12,639 nt of DNA from Nitrospinota bacterium. GTDB lineage: Bacteria > Nitrospinota > Nitrospinia > UBA9942. The stretch lies in NCBI GenBank assembly GCA_016234205.1, contig JACRGN010000073.1, positions 1-12,639 on the forward strand, given 5' to 3'. The notes beneath the pieces are model-generated. The model worked only from the letters and a program-made list of their open reading frames with translations, was not told the DNA's origin and ran no database searches. Made by a program: the position numbers and the translations under genes. Positions 5,497-10,970 of the stretch are shown here, piece by piece; positions within the stretch are counted from its first letter, which is position 1; each line of letters begins with the position of its first letter.

Positions 5497-6354
5497 TCAT
5501 GTTTTGTTTAGTGTATTTTTAAAGGCAATCAGTGTATTTTTCATGAGCATTGCTATTGTCATGGGTCCTACACCACCTGGGACAGGGGTTATATACGATA
5601 CCCTTTCTTTTACTGAAGGGAAATCCACATCTCCAATTAATCCTGCCTCATCCCTGTTTATGCCGACATCAATTACCACAGCCCCTTTTTTAACCATATC
5701 AGCCTTTATAAAGGCAGGTTTGCCAATGGCAGCTACTAATATATCAGCCTTATTTGTATAATCTGATAGATTTTTTGTCTTGGAATGACATATAGTAACT
5801 GTGGCGTTTCTATGCAGGAATAAAAGTGCGGCAGGCTTACCTACAATATTACTCCTCCCTACAATTACTACTTTTTTACCCTCTACAGGTATTTCACTCT
5901 TATCAAGGAGTGTCATAACACCGAGGGGGGTGCAGGAAATCAGAGAAGCGGTGTTGGCAACTAATTTCCCAACATTTACAGGGTGAAAACCGTCCACATC
6001 TTTATCAGGATTTATGGCATCAATAATCTTATCCGATTGTATATGATTAGGAAGCGGCAATTGGACGAGTATTCCGTGTATCTCAGAATTTTTGTTAAGA
6101 GAGTTTATGAGATTTAATAGCGTATCCTGTTGTGTTTCCTTTGGTAAATGATATTCAGAAGATCTGATGCCGACCTCCTGACATGCCTTCTTTTTATTCC
6201 GTACATATACAGTTGATGCGGGGTCATCGCCCACCAGAATTACTGCAAGACCCGCCTCTTTCCCTGTATTGTTTTTTATCTTTCTCAATTCCTCTGCAAT
6301 CTCAAACTTTATTGCAGATGCAATCTCTTTTCCATTAATAATATTGGTTGGCAT
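5497..6354 (-). CDS. folD: Bifunctional methylenetetrahydrofolate dehydrogenase / methenyltetrahydrofolate cyclohydrolase
   Basis: FolD interconverts 5,10-methylene-, 5,10-methenyl- and 10-formyl-tetrahydrofolate, supplying one-carbon units for purines and formyl-Met. It has 285 residues, the family length. The catalytic segment is ASTVYVRNKKKACQEVGI (46-63), with Tyr50 and Lys54 at the YxxxK positions. GILVQLPLP (94-102), PDKDVDGFHPVNVGKL (116-131, Asp121) and CTPLGVMTLL (141-150) complete the folate side. The Rossmann nucleotide site is VVIVGRSNIVGKPAALLFL (162-180), with ITPVPGGVGPMTIAML (255-270) near the C-terminus. It is the first gene of the minus-strand series, upstream of xseA. The ATG lacks a clear Shine-Dalgarno; a TATAAT lies 20 bases upstream. 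Confidence 0.97.
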   Translation of the reverse strand: MPTNIINGKEIASAIKFEIAEELRKIKNNTGKEAGLAVILVGDDPASTVYVRNKKKACQEVGIRSSEYHLPKETQQDTLLNLINSLNKNSEIHGILVQLPLPNHIQSDKIIDAINPDKDVDGFHPVNVGKLVANTASLISCTPLGVMTLLDKSEIPVEGKKVVIVGRSNIVGKPAALLFLHRNATVTICHSKTKNLSDYTNKADILVAAIGKPAFIKADMVKKGAVVIDVGINRDEAGLIGDVDFPSVKERVSYITPVPGGVGPMTIAMLMKNTLIAFKNTLNKT

Positions 6355-6374
6355 ATTTTTAAACTTATCACAAA

Positions 6375-6380
6375 ATTATA
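6375..6380 (-). promoter_or_regulatory. Candidate -10 box for folD
   Basis: The minus strand reads GAGTATAATTTTG, giving a perfect TATAAT 20 bases before the folD ATG. No good -35 hexamer is found at 16-18 bases upstream, so this is only a weak promoter call. It would drive the folD-xseA-xseB series. Confidence 0.35.
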
Positions 6381-6447
6381 CTCTTGTCTAATTCAACAAT
6401 AGCCCAAAAGGTTGAAAATTCTATTTTTTCAAGAAAGAGGAAAGTTC

Positions 6448-6476
6448 TTGACACTAACGATTATCATCGTTACAAT
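6448..6476 (+). promoter_or_regulatory. Consensus sigma70-type promoter, predicted leaderless start
   Basis: A perfect TTGACA (6448-6453), 17-base spacer, and TACAAT (6471-6476, one mismatch to TATAAT). The predicted start, 6-8 bases after the -10 box, falls at about 6482-6484, on the ATG at 6483. No Shine-Dalgarno precedes that ATG. Confidence 0.65.
6455..6472. promoter_or_regulatory. Operator-like palindrome in the promoter spacer
   Basis: TAACGAT-TATC-ATCGTTA is a perfect 7-base inverted repeat around a 4-base centre. It lies between the -35 and -10 boxes and overlaps the first two bases of the -10 box. A dimeric repressor bound here would block the promoter. No regulator gene is adjacent; the binding protein is unknown. 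Confidence 0.5.
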
Positions 6477-6482
6477 ACAACC

Positions 6483-6947
6483 ATGAAAAATAAATGTGCA
6501 TTGGTGTTATCATCTGTATTAGTGAGCCTTCTTATAGTCACCTCATCAGTCTTTGCAGTAGAAGTCGCCCCTCGTATATCCGATAGGGAGATTATTGAGG
6601 GATTGGCAGATATTAGAGGAGATATTAAAGATTTAAGGGCAGAAATAAAGGCAAATACGGAGGCAATAAGGCAATTAAGAGAAGACATGAATCAATTGAG
6701 AAAAGATAATACGGAGGCAATAAGGCAATTAAGAGAAGACATGAATCAACGTTTTGATGACATTCGCTGGATTCTCGGACTCTTTGTTACCATATCTCTT
6801 ATAATCCTCGGTTTTGTCCTTCGTATGCAGTGGCAGATGCACAGGAGACAGACACAGGTGGAGACAACCCTTGAAACACAGAAAGACGAGATCTCATTTC
6901 TCAAAAACCTCATTGAAAAACTCCTTCCTCCAAGAGGTGTATTGTAA
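6483..6947 (+). CDS. Small exported coiled-coil protein with one membrane helix (function unknown)
   Basis: From the ATG at 6483 the protein has 154 residues. Residues 1-25 form a signal peptide (MKNKCALVLSSVLVSLLIVTSSVFA). Residues 36-95 are a charged heptad-like coiled coil with two identical 14-residue copies, NTEAIRQLREDMNQ, 18 residues apart. Residues 96-114 (ILGLFVTISLIILGFVLRM) form a membrane helix, followed by a second helical segment and the C-terminus LPPRGVL. A longer frame begins at a TTG (6384), but the signal peptide and the promoter both point to 6483. I do not recognise a named family with a known function; anchoring of a periplasmic coiled coil in the inner membrane is the most that can be inferred. 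It is transcribed divergently from folD. Confidence 0.75.
   Translation: MKNKCALVLSSVLVSLLIVTSSVFAVEVAPRISDREIIEGLADIRGDIKDLRAEIKANTEAIRQLREDMNQLRKDNTEAIRQLREDMNQRFDDIRWILGLFVTISLIILGFVLRMQWQMHRRQTQVETTLETQKDEISFLKNLIEKLLPPRGVL
6654..6749 (+). repeat. Two perfect 42-base direct repeats inside the coiled-coil gene
   Basis: Copies at 6654-6695 and 6708-6749 are identical over 42 bases, with a 12-base linker (period 54, 18 codons). Identity also at third codon positions indicates a recent duplication that lengthened the coiled coil in frame. Confidence 0.9.
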
Positions 6948-6949
6948 TC

Positions 6950-7048
6950 TCATTCCTCCCTTAGTCGTTTCTGCTTTTCAAAAGCCTTTCGTAATCCATG
7001 TCTCTCAATAATTTCATGGAGATGTCCTGCTAATGGAAGGATTTGCAT
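6950..7048 (-). CDS. 32-residue ORF after the antitoxin-like gene, possible toxin remnant
   Basis: The reading is MQILPLAGHLHEIIERHGLRKAFEKQKRLREE. The ATG lies one base after the upstream gene's TGA, the tight coupling of a toxin-antitoxin operon. The wording (LPLxGHL, then a helix ending in FEKQKRL) resembles, from memory, the N-terminal helices of RelE/ParE-fold toxins, where a beta-sheet domain would follow. Here the frame ends at 6950, directly beside the 3' end of the convergent coiled-coil gene, so the toxin core is missing. It may be a truncated toxin, a genuine small protein or chance. The evidence is weak. Confidence 0.3.
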   Translation of the reverse strand: MQILPLAGHLHEIIERHGLRKAFEKQKRLREE

Positions 7049-7049
7049 C

Positions 7050-7385
7050 TCATGATTTCCCAGAATATATAGATGATTTAGCGATATTCCTTTCAAATTG
7101 GTCGAGGAACTCTTTTGAATATCTGCCGGTTTTTTTCAATTCCTTTCTTTCATCTTTTGAGGATGTTATTAAATTTTTCTCTTCAAGTTCAAAATCCTTT
7201 AGTTCTTCCGCCCTTTCATGTATGTATTTCCCTTTTACAAATTCTATAAAATCCTCAACCTCAGTAAGTTTATCCTCTGGTAGTTTTTTAAGTTCTTCAA
7301 GAATTTTTTGATAATGAGAATTTAAAACCTGTGTTATATCCCTTGACTTTTTCCATAGAAATATCAATATCCACAGAACTCTCAA
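7050..7385 (-). CDS. Antitoxin-like small protein (DUF2281/VapB-type flavour), start uncertain
   Basis: The open frame gives 111 residues. The well-formed part begins at ITQVLNSHYQKILEELKKLPEDKLTEVEDFIEFVKGKY, a helix pattern common in small antitoxins of toxin-antitoxin pairs. A very charged linker follows, then TGRYSKEFLDQFERNIAKSSIYSGKS. The first residues (MRVLWILIFLW) come from a tandem-repeat region and a TTG, so they are doubtful; another TTG is at 7367. An ATG at 7356 is in another frame. Removing one A from the five-A run beside it would join it as MEKSRDITQVLNSHY, a more natural N-terminus. So the gene may carry a one-base frameshift. It is followed at once by the stub at 6950-7048. 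Confidence 0.5.
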   Translation of the reverse strand: MRVLWILIFLWKKSRDITQVLNSHYQKILEELKKLPEDKLTEVEDFIEFVKGKYIHERAEELKDFELEEKNLITSSKDERKELKKTGRYSKEFLDQFERNIAKSSIYSGKS

Positions 7386-7400
7386 TCCACAGAACTCTCA
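7369..7400. repeat. Tandem 16-base repeat upstream of waaA
   Basis: ATCCACAGAACTCTCA occurs twice with no gap and no mismatch. It is followed by AATTGACA/AATTGATA-type short repeats that form the waaA promoter region. Confidence 0.85.
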
Positions 7401-7401
7401 A

Positions 7402-7430
7402 TTGACAATTGACAGTTGATAATTGATAAT
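7402..7430 (+). promoter_or_regulatory. Predicted sigma70-type promoter of waaA
   Basis: A perfect TTGACA (7402-7407), 17-base spacer and GATAAT (7425-7430, one mismatch). A second TTGACA at 7409-7414 is out of register. The predicted start falls near 7437, the first base of the waaA ATG, so a leaderless or near-leaderless mRNA is expected. No Shine-Dalgarno is present. Confidence 0.55.
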
Positions 7431-7436
7431 TAACAT

Positions 7437-8744
7437 ATGTATTTTTTATACAACTTTATTCTCACTGTCTCAATTATCTTTGTTCTCCCCTGGTGGTTAT
7501 TTAGTCTATTTAAAGGTAAATACAGGAAGGGGTTCTGGCAGAGGATGGGATATTATTCAGATGAAATTAAAAATGGATTAATTAATCAATCTCCGATTTG
7601 GATTCATGCAGTATCAGTCGGTGAGGTTATCGCATCAACTTCATTAATAAAGAGCTTGAGAAAAGAGTATCCTGATATCAAGATTATCCTTTCTACTGTA
7701 ACTGATACAGGACAGCAAATAGCAAAGGAGAGAATAAAAGAGGCAGATTATATTATATATTTCCCTTTTGATTTTTCATGGTCAGTAAAGAGGGCATTGA
7801 ATACAATTAATCCCATAATCTGTATAATTATGGAGACAGAGCTTTGGCCTAATTTTCTGAAAGAAGCGAATAAGAAAGCTATTCCTGTGGCGGTTATTAA
7901 TGGCCGTATATCTGAGAGGTCATTTAAGAGGTATAGAATGATAAGTCTGTTTATGAAAAGTGTATTAGAAAGTGTCAGATTGTTCAGTATGCAGACGGAA
8001 GATGATGCAAAAAGGATAGTAGCCCTTGGTGCAGACAAAAGGAATGTAAATGTTTCGGGTAATATTAAATATGATAATGAGTTTAAAGATATTGAAGAAG
8101 AAAAGGGAAAAGAGATTAAGAATACACTTGAAGTTAATAACAGTGATAGAATATTTATTGCAGGAAGCACACATCCGGGCGAGGAAGAGATGGTAGTAAA
8201 ATTATATTCTAATATTTTGAAAAACTACCCTGATTTTCGCCTTGTAATCGCACCTCGCCATATTGATAGGGTAGGGGAGGTGGAGGAAATTGTAAAGAAG
8301 ATGGGATTAGATACTGTCAGGAAAACTGAACTCTTAAAAGGGTCAAGGGTCAAGGATCAAGGGTCAAGTAATACAAAACCTATAATCATCCTCGACACCA
8401 TTGGGGAGTTAAGTTTTATGTATAGTATTGCTGATATTGTATTCGTTGGTGGAAGCCTGATACCGCATGGCGGACAGAATATATTAGAGCCTGCGTTTTA
8501 CAAAAAGCCTGTTATATTTGGTAAATACATGATGAACTTTCAGGAGATTGCAAAAGAGATGATATTATCAGGAGGGGGAATTCAGATTAATAATGAGGAA
8601 GATTTGATAAGAGAGGTAGGGGGACTTTTAAATAATAAAAAAAAGATGATTGAGATTGGTGAGAAGGGTTATCAGGTTATAATGAAAAACAGAGGAGCAC
8701 TTCAGAAGAATCTGGAGTTGATAGGAGAGATGATAAAAAAATAA
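7437..8744 (+). CDS. waaA: 3-deoxy-D-manno-octulosonic acid (Kdo) transferase
   Basis: This inner-membrane GT-B glycosyltransferase moves Kdo from CMP-Kdo to lipid IVA, the first core step of lipopolysaccharide; it shows that the organism makes Kdo-lipid A. It has 435 residues (E. coli 425). Residues 1-25 are the membrane anchor. HAVSVGEV (57-64) carries the catalytic-base Glu63. Next come STVTDTGQQIA (86-96), METELWPN (132-139), INGRISERSFKRY (154-166), GNIKYD (208-213), AGSTHPGEE (242-250), APRH (272-275), and GGSLIPHGGQNILEP (338-352) for nucleotide-sugar binding. Residues about 300-312 (LKGSRVKDQGSSN) are encoded by a heptamer tandem repeat and look like a recent insertion in a surface loop. 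The start fits the family's usual N-terminus (MYxLYN). The stop is immediately followed by R6. Confidence 0.96.
   Translation: MYFLYNFILTVSIIFVLPWWLFSLFKGKYRKGFWQRMGYYSDEIKNGLINQSPIWIHAVSVGEVIASTSLIKSLRKEYPDIKIILSTVTDTGQQIAKERIKEADYIIYFPFDFSWSVKRALNTINPIICIIMETELWPNFLKEANKKAIPVAVINGRISERSFKRYRMISLFMKSVLESVRLFSMQTEDDAKRIVALGADKRNVNVSGNIKYDNEFKDIEEEKGKEIKNTLEVNNSDRIFIAGSTHPGEEEMVVKLYSNILKNYPDFRLVIAPRHIDRVGEVEEIVKKMGLDTVRKTELLKGSRVKDQGSSNTKPIIILDTIGELSFMYSIADIVFVGGSLIPHGGQNILEPAFYKKPVIFGKYMMNFQEIAKEMILSGGGIQINNEEDLIREVGGLLNNKKKMIEIGEKGYQVIMKNRGALQKNLELIGEMIKK
8340..8367 (+). repeat. Heptamer tandem repeat inside waaA
   Basis: Four copies of a GGGTCAA-type unit, one with GGATCAA, occur in the coding sequence. 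They encode the loop GSRVKDQGS between two conserved blocks and keep the frame. The same kind of GGTCAAG heptamer is more usual in intergenic DNA. Confidence 0.75.
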
Positions 8745-8917
8745 GCCACAGAGGGCACAGAGAACACAGAGGAAAGCAATAAGTAGAAATGGGAAAACTT
8801 AAGAAATGGGGACTGAAAATTTATTTTATTTTATCTTACCTTACCTTTTCTCCATCTCTCCATCTTCTCCATTTCTCCTTATTCTTTTTTCTTTTTGTCT
8901 TTCTCTGTGTCTGTGGC
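8745..8917. repeat. R6: inverted-repeat element between waaA and PEP carboxylase
   Basis: Left end GCCACAGAGGGCACAGAGAA and right end TTTCTCTGTGTCTGTGGC pair imperfectly. The middle holds AGAAATGGGAAAACTTAAG and a long polypyrimidine stretch (CTTACCTTACC, then repeated CTCCAT units), which is partly complementary to the purine-rich left side. The waaA TAA directly abuts the left end. After the right end comes CTAATGAGGTCTTTGTTTT, whose GAGG serves as the ribosome binding site of the next gene. Confidence 0.8.
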
Positions 8918-8921
8918 TAAT

Positions 8922-8925
8922 GAGG
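8922..8925 (+). promoter_or_regulatory. GAGG ribosome binding site supplied by the R6 border
   Basis: GAGG lies 10 bases before the ATG at 8936. It is part of the border wording CTAATNAGGTNTTTGTT that follows R3 and R6, so the translation signal appears to come from the repeat. Confidence 0.45.
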
Positions 8926-8935
8926 TCTTTGTTTT

Positions 8936-10489
8936 ATGATTAGTGAAAAAGAAAATCATATTCTTGCAGGCAGTGCAGGAAGGAAGATTCCTGTCGTAAT
9001 GGCTACTCAGCATCCTGATAATGCCAGTGTCCCTTACTGGCATAAGACAGAGTTTATCTCTACTACAGATGAGGTGGAGGAGTGCTACCGCTCATTCTGT
9101 GATATGGGTTGCGATGAGTATATGTGGGACTGGGAAGGGAAATTTGTAGATGAGGCTGTAATGGACAGGCTCTTTCATCAATACTATGACTATTTCAGCA
9201 TAAACCACCTCGGCTCAAGTAAATTCCTGACATTCAGGATACCAAATATATGGGAGGAACCCGGCTTCAGGATTGCGAGGGCATTTATGGCAATAATTAC
9301 CGGCACTGATGCGGCAGGAGAGTTAGGTTTTTCCCATGCCCCTGTCTTTGAGGTAATTCTCCCAATGACAGACAATGCAGAAAAGTTGATTCATATACAG
9401 GAGCAATACTACAAGACTGTCCGGCTTACATGCCAGGTATTTTCAACAAGGCTGAGTGGACCTGTAGAGATAAATATAATCCCTTTAATAGAGGGCTCCG
9501 GGTCTCTGATAAAATCAAAAAGGATTCTTTTGGAATATATTGATAGATTTGAAAAACGATTCAATCACAGGGTTGAATATATTAGGCCATTTATAGCAAG
9601 GTCGGACCCTGCACTAAATTCAGGGATGGTTCCTGCTGTTATTGCGGCTAAGGGTGCCATTTCAGAATATTATAAATTCCAGAATGAAACTGGGGTTTCT
9701 GTATATCCAATAATAGGGGTTGGCTCTTTGCAATTCAGGGGCGGGCTGTCACCTGATGCAATAGAAAATTTTATGAATGAATATGCAGGTGTGAGGACTG
9801 TTACAGTTCAATCTGCCTTTAGATATGACTTTAATAGGGAGGTATCTACAGCCGCCATAAAACTATTAAAAAGAGATATTTCGCTGAAAACACCCCGTAT
9901 ATTTTCTGATAGTGAGATGAATGATATTTTGGAGTTTGATGGAATCTTCAGGAAGCCATATTGCTCTACAATTGAAAGGCTGGCATCTACAATAAATGAT
10001 ATATCAAGGCATGTCCCATCCCACAGGGAGAGGATTCAGCACACAGGATTATTCGGTTATTCAAGAGGTATTAAGGATTCAAATGTAAGACTGCCGAGGG
10101 CAATTTCATTCACTTCGGCCTTTTACTCACTCGGTATTCCGCCTGAACTGATAGGCACCGGCAGGGGGATTCATGATGCGGATAAAAAAGGGATGCTTTC
10201 AAAATTGGAATCTATATATCCAAATATAAAAAATGATTTGAAAAGGGCAGGGTGTTTTTTGAATAAGGAAAATTTAAGGATGCTGGCAGCTGCGGATGAA
10301 ACATGGAAGGATATTATAACAGATGTAGGTATATTAGAGGATTATATAGGCTCAAGCTTTGTTCCGACCTGCACAGACCACTTTATACACAGAAATCATG
10401 TATCTAATATCCTCCATATGTGGAGAGAGGGGAGGGAATTCAGGCGGGAGATATTGAGTGCAGGGGTTATTAGGAAGAGTTTGGGGTGA
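8936..10489 (+). CDS. ppcA: Phosphoenolpyruvate carboxylase, archaeal type
   Basis: This enzyme carboxylates PEP with bicarbonate to oxaloacetate, refilling the TCA cycle or feeding carbon fixation. The 517-residue length fits the archaeal-type family (about 480-520), roughly half the size of the ordinary bacterial enzyme. The N-terminal signature IPVVMATQHPDNASVPYW (18-35) and CDEYMWDWEGKFVDE (59-73) are characteristic. Other conserved blocks are GSLQFRGGLSPD, TVQSAFRYDF, HTGLFGYSRG and LPRAISFTSAFYSLGIPPELIGTGRG. The family is known mainly from archaea and a few bacteria, so horizontal origin somewhere in the lineage is likely, though base composition here matches the neighbours. The gene has a GAGG ribosome binding site from the R6 border and ends 20 bases before R7. 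Confidence 0.93.
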   Translation: MISEKENHILAGSAGRKIPVVMATQHPDNASVPYWHKTEFISTTDEVEECYRSFCDMGCDEYMWDWEGKFVDEAVMDRLFHQYYDYFSINHLGSSKFLTFRIPNIWEEPGFRIARAFMAIITGTDAAGELGFSHAPVFEVILPMTDNAEKLIHIQEQYYKTVRLTCQVFSTRLSGPVEINIIPLIEGSGSLIKSKRILLEYIDRFEKRFNHRVEYIRPFIARSDPALNSGMVPAVIAAKGAISEYYKFQNETGVSVYPIIGVGSLQFRGGLSPDAIENFMNEYAGVRTVTVQSAFRYDFNREVSTAAIKLLKRDISLKTPRIFSDSEMNDILEFDGIFRKPYCSTIERLASTINDISRHVPSHRERIQHTGLFGYSRGIKDSNVRLPRAISFTSAFYSLGIPPELIGTGRGIHDADKKGMLSKLESIYPNIKNDLKRAGCFLNKENLRMLAAADETWKDIITDVGILEDYIGSSFVPTCTDHFIHRNHVSNILHMWREGREFRREILSAGVIRKSLG

Positions 10490-10509
10490 TTATGAATCAG
10501 AACAATTCA

Positions 10510-10961
10510 GCCACTAAGACACTAAGTCACAAAGGAGAAATATGAGTTTTATGACCCCATCAGAAAAGGAATAATCCATTGCTAAAAATATTGTAGATGC
10601 AGCTTATACTGTTCATAAAGAATTAGGACCTGGTTTGCTTGAAAAAATTTATGAAGTTTGTTTCTGTCATGAGTTGTCCAAAAAAGGATTAAGATATCAA
10701 AGACAAGTAGATATGCCTATTGTATACGATGGAATAACTTTTGATGAAGGTTTAAGATTGGATGTTTTTGTGGAAGGGCTTATCATTTGTGAACTGAAAG
10801 CAGTAGAGGAGATGAATCCTGTATGGGAAGCACAACTACTTAGTCATTTAAAACTAACTGGCAAACATCTTGGCTTCCTGATTAATTTCAATGTTCCGCT
10901 TATTAAAAATGGCATTAAAAGAATTATTCTCTAAATCTTAGTGTCTTAGAGTCTTTGTGGC
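10510..10961. mobile_element. R7: inverted-repeat ends on either side of the GxxExxY nuclease gene
   Basis: The left arm (10510-10534, starting GCCACTAAGACACTAAG) and the reverse complement of the right arm (10937-10961, starting GCCACAAAGACTCTAAG) match at 21 of 25 positions, and all four differences are A/T swaps. These are the same ends as R1-R6 and R8, but here 402 bases containing a gene lie between them. The left arm runs into AAAGGAG, the gene's ribosome binding site. The right arm begins three bases after the gene's stop and ends 9 bases before the next gene's ATG. Calling it a mobile element is inference from this arrangement. Confidence 0.5.
10542..10934 (+). pseudogene. GxxExxY-family PD-(D/E)XK nuclease, interrupted by an in-frame TAA
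   Basis: The frame from the ATG at 10542 (AAAGGAG four bases upstream) reads MSFMTPSEKE, a TAA at 10572-10574, then SIAKNIVDAAYTVHKELGPGLLEKIYEVC through to the stop at 10932-10934. The stop codon removes the natural start; only a late TTG (10635) could restart, losing conserved residues. The family motif GxxExxY is GLLEKIY. The nuclease residues are the Asp of LRLDVFVEG and the E-x-K of ICELKAVE, followed by the helix QLLSHLKLTG (His where Tyr is usual) and FLINFNVPLIKNGIKRI, all typical. The family (PDDEXK_3-like) is widespread, but its biological role is not established. Rest of the frame is intact, so inactivation is recent, or a sequencing error. The gene lies exactly between repeat arms of R7. 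Confidence 0.75.
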
Positions 10962-10970
10962 AAAAATATT

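Noticed and set aside
6950..7110. Frame reading LYILGNHEMQ upstream of the 32-residue stub, resembling a phosphoesterase GNHE motif
   Set aside because: The frame is closed by a stop shortly upstream and overlaps the better-supported antitoxin-like frame; the motif is too short to support a phosphoesterase.
7033..7311. Plus-strand serine-rich ORF opposite the antitoxin-like gene
   Set aside because: Low-complexity shadow; the minus-strand frame gives a normal, charged helical protein.
10635..10934. Treating the GxxExxY gene as a complete CDS starting at TTG 10635
   Set aside because: Conserved family sequence (IVDAAYTVHKELGPG) continues upstream in the same frame back to a TAA and beyond it to an ATG with a good ribosome binding site, so the gene is interrupted and not short.
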